This document shows, one piece after another, positions 17,600-26,944 of a stretch of 64,000 bases of DNA. The position numbers and the translations under genes are program-made. The stretch is from an uncultured Chitinophaga sp. (GTDB lineage Bacteria > Bacteroidota > Bacteroidia > Chitinophagales > Chitinophagaceae), in assembly GCF_902168175.1 (NCBI RefSeq), contig NZ_CABHOU010000073.1, forward strand, positions 23,067-87,066, given 5' to 3'. Each line of letters starts with the position of its first letter. The stretch's first letter is position 1. The notes beneath the pieces are model-generated. The model saw nothing but the letters and a program-made list of their open reading frames with translations, searched no databases and had not been told where the DNA came from.

Positions 17600-18631
17600 A
17601 TGCAGTCTAAAACCAAAATAGTATTCAAACGTATCGGCAAAGCGCTGCTCTGGGCAGGAGCGCTGTCGGGCTTTGTATTCCTGTTGGTGTCGGCTGTAAA
17701 TGATAAGAACAATTCGAAAGTCAAAGGCATCATCGTAAAAATGTCTGGCGACGATACGAATTTCTTTATCAGCGAAAAAGATATTAAAGCACTGGTGATC
17801 AGTGGTCCGCAGAAAAACCCGGTAGGCAAAGCAGTCAGCGAGATCAATATCGCTGGTATCGAAAAGCTGGTAGCGCGTGATCCCTGGGTGAAGTCGGCGG
17901 AGATATTCATCGACAATAACAATCAATTACGCGTAGATGTGCAACAACGCGACCCGCTGGCGCGTGTATTTACCTTCACAGGTAACAGTTTTTATCTTGA
18001 TGATGAAGGCGGACGCATACCGGTAAGTAATCGTCATGCGGCAAGGGTACCAGTGTTTACAGGTTTCCCAAGTGACGCGGCGAAACCCGGCAAACAGGAT
18101 AGTGCATTGCTGCGCCAGATAAGCGATATGGCGCACTACATCACAAAAGACACCTTCTGGTTAGCACAGGTAGAACAGGTGGTGATAACAGGCGATAAAC
18201 GGTTTGAGATCATCCCGAAACTGGGCGATCATGTTATAGAATTTGGAGAAGGCACGGATGTTGCGAAGAAGTTTAACAAGCTGATGATCTTCTACCGCGA
18301 AGGATTAAGCAAAGTGGGGTGGAATACATACACCCGGATCAATATTGCTTATGAAGACCAGGTAGTAGGAACACGAAGAGATGGAAAATCAGCTCCTCCA
18401 CCACCGCCTCCTGTAGATTCTACAGTTAACATTGATGTACATTCCGCTGCCATGGCTACCGCACCGGAACCGAAACCGGAAAAACGACCGGACAAGGAAC
18501 CGGAAAAGAGGACGACTAAACCGGCACAGGCTAACAACACAGCCAAACCGGTAAAGCCCAAACCTCCGGCGAACGTCGCTTCCGGCGATAAAAAGCCGAA
18601 AGCAGTATACAAGCCTAACAACAGAAACTAA
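17600..18631 (+). CDS. ftsQ: Division protein FtsQ with Lys/Pro-rich tail
   Basis: A 343-residue bitopic membrane protein: short basic N-terminus, one membrane segment at about residues 15-32 (LLWAGALSGFVFLLVSAV), then a periplasmic domain containing the FtsQ-type segment KSAEIFIDNNNQLRVDVQQR and a FYLDDEGG turn. FtsQ links early and late divisome proteins. From about residue 265 the protein is low-complexity: a run of prolines (PPPPPPV) is followed by Lys/Pro/Glu/Ala-rich sequence to the end. This tail is not part of the conserved fold and may bind the cell wall or other proteins (inference). Position before ftsA-ftsZ supports the name. Confidence 0.9.
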   Translation: MQSKTKIVFKRIGKALLWAGALSGFVFLLVSAVNDKNNSKVKGIIVKMSGDDTNFFISEKDIKALVISGPQKNPVGKAVSEINIAGIEKLVARDPWVKSAEIFIDNNNQLRVDVQQRDPLARVFTFTGNSFYLDDEGGRIPVSNRHAARVPVFTGFPSDAAKPGKQDSALLRQISDMAHYITKDTFWLAQVEQVVITGDKRFEIIPKLGDHVIEFGEGTDVAKKFNKLMIFYREGLSKVGWNTYTRINIAYEDQVVGTRRDGKSAPPPPPPVDSTVNIDVHSAAMATAPEPKPEKRPDKEPEKRTTKPAQANNTAKPVKPKPPANVASGDKKPKAVYKPNNRN

Positions 18632-18661
18632 GTTAAAAACGCACCTTTTAAATATAAGTAC

Positions 18662-20095
18662 ATGAATCAGGAAGCTCCCATCATTGTAGGACTCGACATT
18701 GGAACTACGAAGATTGCTGCCATTGCAGGACGGAAGAATGAATACGGGAAATTGGAAATCCTGGGATTCGGTAAGGCCCCATCATTTGGTGTTCAGCACG
18801 GTATGGTACTGAACATCGACCAGACCATCAAGGCTATACGCCAGGCGCTTGAGAACTGCTATGCTTCCAATCCAAACCTGGAGATTAATGAAGTATATGT
18901 GGGCATCGCGGGTCACCACATTAAAAGCCTTCAAACCCGTGGCGATATCGTTCGCAACGACACCGACGCTGAAATATCTCAAAAAGATATCGACCAGTTG
19001 ATCAACGACCAGTATAAAACTGTTATACCGGCCAGCGACCAGATCATCGATGTTATACCCCAGCAATATATTGTGGACGCTCTCCAGAATATCACCTACC
19101 CTATTGGTATGAGTGGTGTAAAAGTGGGCGCCAACTTCCATATTATCACCGGCGATAAAAACGCCATCCGGAATATCAACAGGAGCGTTGAAAAATCTGG
19201 TCTTAAAATACGTGACCTCGTATTACAACCACTGGCTTCTGCCGCAGCTGTAATGTGCGATATGGACTTCGAAGCAGGTGTTGCAATAGTAGACATCGGC
19301 GGTGGCACTACCGACCTCGCAGTGTTCTATGAGGGTATACTCAAACACACAGCCGTTATCCCTTATGGTGGCGAAAACATCACCAACGATATCAAAAATG
19401 GTTTGGGTGTGCTGAAAACACAGGCAGAGCAAATGAAAGTACAATTCGGTTATGCACTGGCCGATGAAGCGAAAAACAACGCTTACATCACCATTCCCGG
19501 ATTGCGCGGTCAGAGCCCGAAAGAAATTTCCGTGAAGAACCTCGCACACATCATTCAGGCGCGTATGAGCGAGATACTCGATTTCGTAGTATTTCACCTG
19601 AAACAGATCGGTATGGACAATAAAATGCTCAATGGCGGCATTATACTTACTGGTGGTGGTTCACAACTTAAACACCTCATTCAGCTTACTGAATACAGCA
19701 CCGGCGTTAGTGCGCGTATCGGTTATCCGAATGAACACCTCGCCAGCGGCCACATCGACGAGCTGACGAAACCAATGTACGCAACATGTATAGGTCTTAT
19801 CCTGAAAGGCTACAACGATTACGAAAATGATCGCCGCGCCCTGGAAGAGAACTATGTTAAAATAAACACCAGCTACCTCGCCAAAGAGCAGGCCGCACGC
19901 AGGCAGGCAGAACAGGAGGAAGAGTGGATGGAAGATGAAGAAACAGCTACAATAGAAGAAACAGTAACCGCCACCCCACAGCAGGTACAGGACAGAAAAT
20001 CGAGGGAACGTAACGCATCTTTGAAAACATTCCTGGACAGAATGAAAACAAAGATCATCGATATGTTTACGGAAGAAGAAGATGCAAAACTTTAA
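18662..20095 (+). CDS. ftsA: Division actin-like protein FtsA
   Basis: A 477-residue actin-fold ATPase that tethers FtsZ to the inner membrane. It has the phosphate-1 motif VGLDIGTTKIAAIAG (residues 9-23), the SHS2/1C region following NPNLEINEVYVGIAGHH, the phosphate-2 motif VDIGGGTTDLAVF and the adenosine motif ILTGGGSQL. An acidic linker (about residues 415-440) leads to a C-terminal amphipathic helix, LKTFLDRMKTKIIDMF, typical of the membrane-targeting tip. It is longer than E. coli FtsA because of this linker. It lies 48 nt before ftsZ. Confidence 0.96.
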   Translation: MNQEAPIIVGLDIGTTKIAAIAGRKNEYGKLEILGFGKAPSFGVQHGMVLNIDQTIKAIRQALENCYASNPNLEINEVYVGIAGHHIKSLQTRGDIVRNDTDAEISQKDIDQLINDQYKTVIPASDQIIDVIPQQYIVDALQNITYPIGMSGVKVGANFHIITGDKNAIRNINRSVEKSGLKIRDLVLQPLASAAAVMCDMDFEAGVAIVDIGGGTTDLAVFYEGILKHTAVIPYGGENITNDIKNGLGVLKTQAEQMKVQFGYALADEAKNNAYITIPGLRGQSPKEISVKNLAHIIQARMSEILDFVVFHLKQIGMDNKMLNGGIILTGGGSQLKHLIQLTEYSTGVSARIGYPNEHLASGHIDELTKPMYATCIGLILKGYNDYENDRRALEENYVKINTSYLAKEQAARRQAEQEEEWMEDEETATIEETVTATPQQVQDRKSRERNASLKTFLDRMKTKIIDMFTEEEDAKL

Positions 20096-20143
20096 TTCCG
20101 CGAAAAAGTAACCGAATAACTAACCCAATAAAGAGAAAGAGTC

Positions 20144-21907
20144 ATGATACATTTTGATCTTCCAAAAGAGAAGTCATCCATCATCAAGGTAATAGGCATT
20201 GGTGGCGGAGGAAGCAATGCGGTGAATCATATGTATAGCCAGCGCATTGAAGGGGTGAATTTCATCATCTGCAATACCGATGCACAGGCTATTGCCAACA
20301 GCCCAGTACCCAACAAGGTACAGCTGGGCCCACACCTTACACAGGGTTTGGGAGCAGGCGCTAATCCCAAGATCGGCGAGCAGGCTACCGAAGAATCCTT
20401 AGAAGAGCTGAAGAAGATATTGGAGGTTAATACAAAGATGGCCTTCATCACTGCCGGTATGGGCGGTGGTACAGGTACAGGCGGCGCCCCCATCATCGCC
20501 CGCATTTGTAAAGAACTGGGTATTCTTACCGTGGGTATTGTAACCATGCCCTTTTCTTACGAGGGTAAAAAAAGGATGCTACAGGCTGAAGAGGGTATCA
20601 ACAGGCTAAAAGAAAGCGTAGATACACTGCTTATTATTTCGAATGATAAACTCCGTCAGAAGTTCGGTGACCTGAAGTTCAAGGCTGCATTCGAAAAAGC
20701 AGATAACGTATTGGCCACTGCTGCTAAATGTATTACAGATGTAATTAACAGCACCGGTCAGATTAACGTGGATTTCGCAGACGTTTGTACAGTAATGCGT
20801 AATGGTGGTGTAGCCATCCTTGGCGCGGCTGTTTGCGAAGGAGAAAATCGCGCACAGATCGCTATCGAAGAAGCGCTTACTTCTCCCCTGCTTAATGACA
20901 ACGACATCAAAGGAGCCAAATGGATCCTTATCAATATCTCCTCTTCCGAAGGCGAGTTTGAACACACGCTGGACGAAATGGATATCATCCAGGCATATGT
21001 ACAAAGCATGGCTGGCGAAGATTGCGATGTAATTCTGGGTGTTGGCTACGACGATACGCTCGACCGCAAACTGGGTGTTACTATTATTGCTACTGGTTTT
21101 GAGCAAAAACCGATTATACAGCAAAAAGCACCTGAAGGTGGTCAAACACCATCAGCCCCAAAGGAGGAGCCGAAGATCGTTATGCAACTGGGACGTGACG
21201 GCGAAGAGAAAAAGATGAGCGCGCAGAACCAGGGCACACTCTTTAGCGAACCTGAAGATGTAATGGCTCCGCGCCTGGTAGAACCGGTGATATCTCACCC
21301 GGCCACTCCAGCTTCTTTTGTAGCGCCAACACCTCAGCCTGACGAAAGGCAGACTTACACGCTGAACATAGAACCGGTTTCGGTACCACAGGCCCCGCCT
21401 GCCCAACCAACACCCGCTTCTAACAGCATCAATGTAATTCAGCCACAGCAACAACAACAGCAGCAACAGGTACACACACCTTCTAACGGCAGCTACCTTT
21501 CGCGCCCGGCTAATATTTACGCAGAGCCTACCACACCTGGTAACCTGCCTAAAGACGAACCGGAAATGAAAATGGTGTTCCGTGAAGATCCTGCCCCAAC
21601 GCCCGAACCGCAACCACAGCCACAACAGTCTGCCAACCCGCAGGCCGATGAGCAGTTGGAAGAACAAAAGCGTAAACAGGCGGAAAGGATCGCTAAACTG
21701 CGTAGCATTAGCTTTAATGTAAAAACAATGGATAGTAACCAGGAAATTGAGAATGTGCCCGCATACCTGCGCCGCAACATCAACCTGGACAACGGAGCCG
21801 GTTCAGCAGAACACTTCTATTCAGGGTACTCCGTTGGCGACAATGGTAACGACCAGGTAGAGATCAATACGATCAATACCTTCCTGGATGGTAAAAAGCC
21901 CGATTGA
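20144..21907 (+). CDS. ftsZ: Division tubulin-like GTPase FtsZ with long linker
   Basis: A 587-residue FtsZ, the GTPase that forms the division ring. The tubulin signature GGGTGTG is at residues 107-113, and the globular domain (to about residue 320) has NTDAQAIANS and the T7-loop region NVDFADVCTVM. Then comes a very long low-complexity linker of some 200 residues, rich in Pro/Gln/Ala with a run of eight glutamines. A conserved Bacteroidota-type segment VPAYLRR is at 538-544 near the C-terminus. E. coli FtsZ is about 383 residues, so nearly all the extra length is linker. It is the last gene of the cluster; a terminator follows. Confidence 0.97.
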   Translation: MIHFDLPKEKSSIIKVIGIGGGGSNAVNHMYSQRIEGVNFIICNTDAQAIANSPVPNKVQLGPHLTQGLGAGANPKIGEQATEESLEELKKILEVNTKMAFITAGMGGGTGTGGAPIIARICKELGILTVGIVTMPFSYEGKKRMLQAEEGINRLKESVDTLLIISNDKLRQKFGDLKFKAAFEKADNVLATAAKCITDVINSTGQINVDFADVCTVMRNGGVAILGAAVCEGENRAQIAIEEALTSPLLNDNDIKGAKWILINISSSEGEFEHTLDEMDIIQAYVQSMAGEDCDVILGVGYDDTLDRKLGVTIIATGFEQKPIIQQKAPEGGQTPSAPKEEPKIVMQLGRDGEEKKMSAQNQGTLFSEPEDVMAPRLVEPVISHPATPASFVAPTPQPDERQTYTLNIEPVSVPQAPPAQPTPASNSINVIQPQQQQQQQQVHTPSNGSYLSRPANIYAEPTTPGNLPKDEPEMKMVFREDPAPTPEPQPQPQQSANPQADEQLEEQKRKQAERIAKLRSISFNVKTMDSNQEIENVPAYLRRNINLDNGAGSAEHFYSGYSVGDNGNDQVEINTINTFLDGKKPD

Positions 21908-21961
21908 TAGCAAGCATTTTCTATTAGAAAGTTTTTGATTGTTTTTTTAGTTGTGTTAAAA

Positions 21962-21991
21962 AAAAGTCCTTCGACTCTTCGAAGGACTTTT
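21962..21991. terminator. Bidirectional terminator after ftsZ
   Basis: Perfect 12-bp stem AAAAGTCCTTCG/CGAAGGACTTTT with a 6-nt loop and T-rich flanks on both strands. It closes the dcw transcription unit and also backs up kup. Confidence 0.9.
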
Positions 21992-22020
21992 CCTTTTTAT
22001 ATCATTATCTGCCAAACAAA

Positions 22021-22044
22021 AATGCCTCCCTGTACGGAAGGCAT
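22021..22044 (-). terminator. Terminator after kup
   Basis: Stem ATGCCT-CC/GG-AGGCAT with one mismatch and a small loop. On the minus strand it is followed by TTTTTGTTT. It lies about 22 nt past the kup stop. Confidence 0.75.
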
Positions 22045-22065
22045 TTTGCATCAATATATGAGAAA

Positions 22066-24015
22066 TTAGTTAGTTCGGCGTAGTTGAAGGTTGGTAACAG
22101 GCGCCACCACCAGCGGGAACTTCTCGATCGTTACATAACTTGAGTCCAGACCAAAACCTCTTTCCTCGGAGAGGGAGATCTTTTTGAGGAAGAAATAAAA
22201 GCGCATGATCAGTCTTTCGTGCAGCGGCAGGTCGTTATCGTGCGACAGGAATTTTTCCATAACGATAAACTGGAAATCGCCTACCACGTTATTCTTACTC
22301 AACGACTCATAGCGGCTCGTAATGTTCACTTCCTTGTTGCGCACCATATCCTCCACCACCATGCGGAACATGAGGTTAATACGCTGTTCTACACGAAATC
22401 CAAGGCGGAACTCGACGCGTATCACTTCATTAGGGATAATTGTTTGTACTGAATATTCGCTTAGATAAGGCTCGTCCACTACATCCACATGCACGAACCA
22501 GTAGATATCCGCCCGTTTCGGCTTTTTATTGAGAATAGAATAGAGGATCTTATGTTCAATTTCCTTTGGATTGTCGGCACTGCTCATATACACCAGGTGC
22601 GTGGCGTACTTTGGGATGGTGGTGTCATTACTCAGCTCCTGCAGGATGCCCAGGTAATCTTCCAGCTTCACAAACTCTACATACCTGTTTTTTATCTTCC
22701 TCGATTTGAACCACACGAACATTACCAGGAACAGGATGCCACCCACGATCACCGTTACATAACCACCGTGCGTAAACTTCACCAGGTTAGCCAGCAGGAA
22801 CGAGAACTCGATAGTGAGGTATACCAGCAGGTACACGCCTACCCAGGCCATCTTTACCCTTCGCGTATACAGATAGAAGGCAAAGAGACAGGAAGTCATG
22901 AGCATACAAATGGTGATCGACAGTCCATAAGCCGCCTCCATCCTCGACGATTCCTGGAATACCAGTACGATGACCACACAGCCGAACAGCAGCATCCAGT
23001 TAATACCAGGAATGAACAGTTGGCCGCGTTGCTCGGTAGGGTAGTTGATTTTGAGTTTAGGCCAGAGATTAAGGCGCATTGCCTCGGAGATAAGTGTAAA
23101 AGAGCCGGATATTAATGCCTGGCTGGCAATTACCGATGCCATAGTAGCTATTACCACACCAAAGATCACGAACCACTCCGGCATAATAGTAAAGAACGGG
23201 TTCTGGTCTTTAGGGATAATTTGCCCTCGCATCGTGAGCAACCAGGCCCCCTGGCCCAGGTAATTAAGTATAAGACAGGTTTTTACGAATATCCAGGATA
23301 CCCGGATGTTGCCCCTGCCGCAATGCCCAAGGTCCGAATACAAGGCTTCGGCCCCCGTAGTACACAGAAACACCGCTCCCAGGATCAGGAAGCCGTGCGG
23401 GTAAGTAGTTAATAACTCAATAGCATAATAGGGGTTAAACGCCTTTAATACAGAGAAATCGGTACCGATGTGCGTAATACCCAACACACCCAGCATACCG
23501 AACCATACCAGCATAATCGGCCCGAACATTTTACCGATAGACATGGTACCGAACTGTTGCATGAAGAACATCAGTGCGATAATACCCAGAACAATTTTTA
23601 CGATAGTGAACTGCTCCAGGTCTTTAAAGATGGGCAACGTTCGTAAGCCTTCGATAGCGGAGGTTACCGTGATAGGCGGCGTAATGATACCATCAGCCAG
23701 CAGTGCTGCGCCGCCGATCATACCGAGTATTACCGTCCATCTCCCATGCCGTCGCACCAGCGCGTAGAGGGAGAAAATGCCACCTTCGCCCTTATTATCC
23801 GCTTTGAGGGTAAGAATAACGTATTTGACGGTGGTTTGCAGGGTAAGTGTCCATATAATACAGGAGATCGCCCCGATAACGAGCTGGTCGCTTACAGGAT
23901 TACCGCCAACAATTGCTTTGAACACGTAAAGTGGGGAGGTGCCGATGTCGCCATAAATGATGCCTAGCGCCACGATCAGACCGGCCAGTGTAACTTTATT
24001 GAAATCTTTTAACAC
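22066..24015 (-). CDS. kup: Low-affinity potassium uptake permease Kup
   Basis: A 649-residue K+/H+ symporter of the KUP/HAK/KT family in the inner membrane. The N-terminus carries the family signature GIIYGDIGTSPLYVFKA. About twelve hydrophobic segments follow (to about residue 450), including ADGIITPPITVTSAIEGL. A soluble C-terminal domain of some 190 residues is usual for the family. Length is normal. It converges on ftsZ with terminators between them. No riboswitch or regulator is apparent. Confidence 0.96.
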   Translation of the reverse strand: MLKDFNKVTLAGLIVALGIIYGDIGTSPLYVFKAIVGGNPVSDQLVIGAISCIIWTLTLQTTVKYVILTLKADNKGEGGIFSLYALVRRHGRWTVILGMIGGAALLADGIITPPITVTSAIEGLRTLPIFKDLEQFTIVKIVLGIIALMFFMQQFGTMSIGKMFGPIMLVWFGMLGVLGITHIGTDFSVLKAFNPYYAIELLTTYPHGFLILGAVFLCTTGAEALYSDLGHCGRGNIRVSWIFVKTCLILNYLGQGAWLLTMRGQIIPKDQNPFFTIMPEWFVIFGVVIATMASVIASQALISGSFTLISEAMRLNLWPKLKINYPTEQRGQLFIPGINWMLLFGCVVIVLVFQESSRMEAAYGLSITICMLMTSCLFAFYLYTRRVKMAWVGVYLLVYLTIEFSFLLANLVKFTHGGYVTVIVGGILFLVMFVWFKSRKIKNRYVEFVKLEDYLGILQELSNDTTIPKYATHLVYMSSADNPKEIEHKILYSILNKKPKRADIYWFVHVDVVDEPYLSEYSVQTIIPNEVIRVEFRLGFRVEQRINLMFRMVVEDMVRNKEVNITSRYESLSKNNVVGDFQFIVMEKFLSHDNDLPLHERLIMRFYFFLKKISLSEERGFGLDSSYVTIEKFPLVVAPVTNLQLRRTN

Positions 24016-24105
24016 ACATAATGATTAAAGGCATGTCAAATGTAGGAGGAAAAAATCAGATCGCGAAGTATAAATATCGGCAATGGCCAATAGCTACTAA
24101 AAAAA

Positions 24106-24134
24106 GAACAGGCCACCTAGTAGGCAGCCTGTTC
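24106..24134 (-). terminator. Terminator after the OmpA-family gene
   Basis: Eight-bp perfect stem GAACAGGC/GCCTGTTC; on the minus strand it is followed by TTTTTTTAGTAG. It lies shortly after the stop of the porin gene. Confidence 0.8.
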
Positions 24135-24161
24135 AGTTATTTTACCAGTGTGTGGTATTGA

Positions 24162-25712
24162 TTAGTTAGCAGGAGCTATATCAACAGTACCAGCATCACC
24201 AGGAGTGTTTTGTTTGATGAAGCGGCCGCGATCGATACCTTGCTTGTCAGCCAGGTAATCAACTACTGCGTCAACACGGCGTGAGCTCAGGTCAACACCA
24301 CCTTTCTTAGCTTTCTCACCAGCGTGGCCAGTGATCAGCACGTTACAAGAAGGGTTAGCTTTCAGAGAAGCAGCTACGCTAGCCAGGATGGCTTCGTTGT
24401 CGCTGCTAACTTTGGTAGAAGAACCTTTGAAGGTAACGCTAGGCAGAACCAGTGAAGCACATGGAGTCTGCTGAACCATGTTTTTGCAGCACTCAGGATC
24501 TGGGCATTTACCAACACCGTCTGCATCAACTGGGAAGCAGTAAGTAGGCGTGATCAGCTGTTTGTCTTTGTAGTCAGGAACACCGTCACCGTCAGTATCT
24601 TTAGCAACACCGTTCACGTCAACTGGAGCACCAGCAGGAGTGTTAGGCTCGCGATCGAACTGGTCAGTTACGCCATCGCCATCAGCGTCAGGCAGAACTG
24701 GAGTTGGGATTTTCATACGACGAGGTGAAGTCAGCTCGTTGTAGGCGAAATCCAGCGGGTTAACCCACCACAGTGGCTCAACGCGTTTAGAAGTTTTACC
24801 CAGGTTGAAGTTCAGACGAAGGCTGGTGTAGCTGATGAAGTCTTTATTCTGGTCTGAAGCACCACCGAAGAAGCCGTCCAGATAATCATCGAAAGGCAGG
24901 GTGATTTTTTCTTCAACACCAATGTTAAAGCGTTTTGATACTTTGAAAGAGAGACCAGTACCAGTTTCCAGTGCATGACGCAGGAGCTGGTTGTCGTCTT
25001 TACGACCAATGGTAACCCTGTTACCCTGAGAAGGAGCATTTTGCTCATAATCCAGGTCATACAGATCTTTCAACTGATCTCTGATGTCTTTACGTTTACC
25101 GCCAAAGTCAATACCAGAGTAGTTGTAAGCAGCACCGCCGTTCAGGGCATCAACGTCTACGTCAGCAAGCAGCAGACCGTAACCCATGAATACATACCAG
25201 TTTACTTTAGGCTGTGATTTGTAGAAGAGGATGTTGCTCAGGGACGCGATCATATCCAAAGACAGTGCGTGTGTAGCTGTTTTGTAGTTTGCAACGATGT
25301 TACCACCATTTGCAGCTGCAGTTGTAGCCCATGGGTTACCACCTACAGTGCTTGAAGTCACCGGACGCAGTTTGTAATCCAGACCGTAGTCAAAAGAACC
25401 TGTGTACTCACCACGGATAGAGAATACGTGACCCAGCGATTTTCTGATTGACAGACCGCCACCGAAACCTGGTCTTGCAGCAACGTCACCTACGATGAAG
25501 TGAAGACCGCCATGGAAACCCAGTTCCCACATATCCCTTGGTTTCGCAGGATAATCAGATTGATGATTTTTGAATGCGTTAAATTGCGCCATTTTGGACG
25601 GGGCTACTTTGGAAGAGTCCAGAACATCCAGGTTGGGCTTAACTTGCGCAAAACTGGTAGAAGCCAGAAGGCTCATAGCACCTGCCAGTAATAAGTACTT
25701 TTTGCTTGCCAT
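24162..25712 (-). CDS. OmpA-family outer membrane protein with TSP3 repeats
   Basis: A 516-residue outer membrane protein. Signal peptide residues 1-22 (cleavage after STSFA) are followed by a predicted beta-barrel (to about residue 330). Then come acidic calcium-binding type-3 thrombospondin repeats (DADGDGVTDQFD, DTDGDGVPDYKD). A C-terminal OmpA-like peptidoglycan-binding domain contains NVLITGHAGEKAKKG and VDLSSRRVDAVVDYL. It should tie the outer membrane to the wall and may form a pore. A strong Bacteroidota promoter with a leader of about 50 nt precedes it, which suggests high expression (inference). Confidence 0.93.
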   Translation of the reverse strand: MASKKYLLLAGAMSLLASTSFAQVKPNLDVLDSSKVAPSKMAQFNAFKNHQSDYPAKPRDMWELGFHGGLHFIVGDVAARPGFGGGLSIRKSLGHVFSIRGEYTGSFDYGLDYKLRPVTSSTVGGNPWATTAAANGGNIVANYKTATHALSLDMIASLSNILFYKSQPKVNWYVFMGYGLLLADVDVDALNGGAAYNYSGIDFGGKRKDIRDQLKDLYDLDYEQNAPSQGNRVTIGRKDDNQLLRHALETGTGLSFKVSKRFNIGVEEKITLPFDDYLDGFFGGASDQNKDFISYTSLRLNFNLGKTSKRVEPLWWVNPLDFAYNELTSPRRMKIPTPVLPDADGDGVTDQFDREPNTPAGAPVDVNGVAKDTDGDGVPDYKDKQLITPTYCFPVDADGVGKCPDPECCKNMVQQTPCASLVLPSVTFKGSSTKVSSDNEAILASVAASLKANPSCNVLITGHAGEKAKKGGVDLSSRRVDAVVDYLADKQGIDRGRFIKQNTPGDAGTVDIAPAN

Positions 25713-25770
25713 AATTGTTTTTTTATTTAAAAACTGTTAAAAATTTACTATTAACTCGTTTTTTACCAAG

Positions 25771-25800
25771 CAAAGGTAAAAATCCTTAATGAATATACAA
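25771..25800 (-). promoter_or_regulatory. Bacteroidota promoter of the OmpA-family gene
   Basis: On the minus strand TTG (25800-25798) is followed by exactly 19 nt and then TACCTTTG (25778-25771), a full match to TTG-N19-TAnnTTTG. It lies about 60 nt before the ATG. Confidence 0.8.
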
Positions 25801-25961
25801 ATTTTTATTGCGATTTTATTTTCATTGATAAGTGCCTCAAAATTAAGTATTATTCAATGTTCTATACCATTGCAATTTCAGCATTATTAGCAAATTCGGG
25901 GCCAAATTATCAAAATGTGGTATTTTAAGCCTAGCTTAGCAATCCTTTTTTATTTTAACAA

Positions 25962-26927
25962 ATGGAGGAAATTAAATATCTGATCAGGAAGGAATTACAC
26001 GATTTCGAGAGCAAGTTTGCTGACTCGGTGAAGAGCCATGTGCCTCTGCTGGACAGGATCATGCATTACATCGTGAAGAGAAAGGGAAAACAGATCCGTC
26101 CCATGTTTGTGTTACTTTCTGCCAGATTATTTACAGATAAGATCGAAGAAAGTTCATTCAGGGCCGCCGCGCTTGTGGAATTATTGCACACTGCCTCCCT
26201 GGTACACGACGATGTGGTGGACGATGCCCTTGAACGAAGGGGCTTTTTCTCCGTAAACGCCTTGTGGAAGAATAAAATAGCCGTTTTAGTCGGCGACTAC
26301 CTCCTTTCTAAGGGACTTTTGTTATCTTTAAATAACAAGGACTTCCGCTCGCTGGAAATTCTTACCGAAGCTGTCAGGGAAATGAGCGAAGGCGAACTCC
26401 TGCAAATGGAGAAAGCCAGGCGACTTAATATTAAAGAAGATGTTTACTTTGATATTATCCGCCGCAAAACCGCCTCCCTGCTGGCTGCTGCCTGCGCTGC
26501 CGGAGCCTGGAGCGCCAGCGGTGACGAGCGATCCACAGCACTCATGCACAAATTCGGTGAGAAAGTAGGCGTGGCCTTCCAGATTAAAGACGATCTTTTT
26601 GATTACGGGACTGCCAACATCGGTAAACCTACCGGGATAGATATAAGGGAAAAGAAAATGACCCTCCCTCTTATTTATACTCTCCAAAATGCCGATTCAG
26701 ACACACGTAAGCAAATTATTAATATTGTCAAGAATCATAATACTGACAAAGACAAAGTTGCGCAGGTAATCGAACTGGTGAAAACCAGCGGAGGCATCAA
26801 ATATGCCCAGGAAAAAATGCTGCAATACCGTGATGAAGCATTAGAGATCTTACATCAGCTGCCAGACAATGAAATCAGAGGTGGCCTTGAGTCACTCGTG
26901 CGATATACAACCGATCGCACGTTCTAA
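25962..26927 (+). CDS. Polyprenyl diphosphate synthase
   Basis: A 321-residue trans-prenyltransferase that extends allylic diphosphates with isopentenyl diphosphate. Both aspartate-rich motifs are present: DDVVDD at residues 83-88 and DDLFD at 210-214. KRKGKQIRPMFV near the N-terminus is the IPP-binding basic region. Such enzymes make the side chain of menaquinone in Bacteroidota, the electron acceptor of the NADH dehydrogenase encoded later in this window. Chain length is not certain from sequence, so no gene symbol is given. It is followed closely by recJ on the same strand. Confidence 0.93.
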   Translation: MEEIKYLIRKELHDFESKFADSVKSHVPLLDRIMHYIVKRKGKQIRPMFVLLSARLFTDKIEESSFRAAALVELLHTASLVHDDVVDDALERRGFFSVNALWKNKIAVLVGDYLLSKGLLLSLNNKDFRSLEILTEAVREMSEGELLQMEKARRLNIKEDVYFDIIRRKTASLLAAACAAGAWSASGDERSTALMHKFGEKVGVAFQIKDDLFDYGTANIGKPTGIDIREKKMTLPLIYTLQNADSDTRKQIINIVKNHNTDKDKVAQVIELVKTSGGIKYAQEKMLQYRDEALEILHQLPDNEIRGGLESLVRYTTDRTF

Positions 26928-26944
26928 AATTGCAAGCATCTTTC

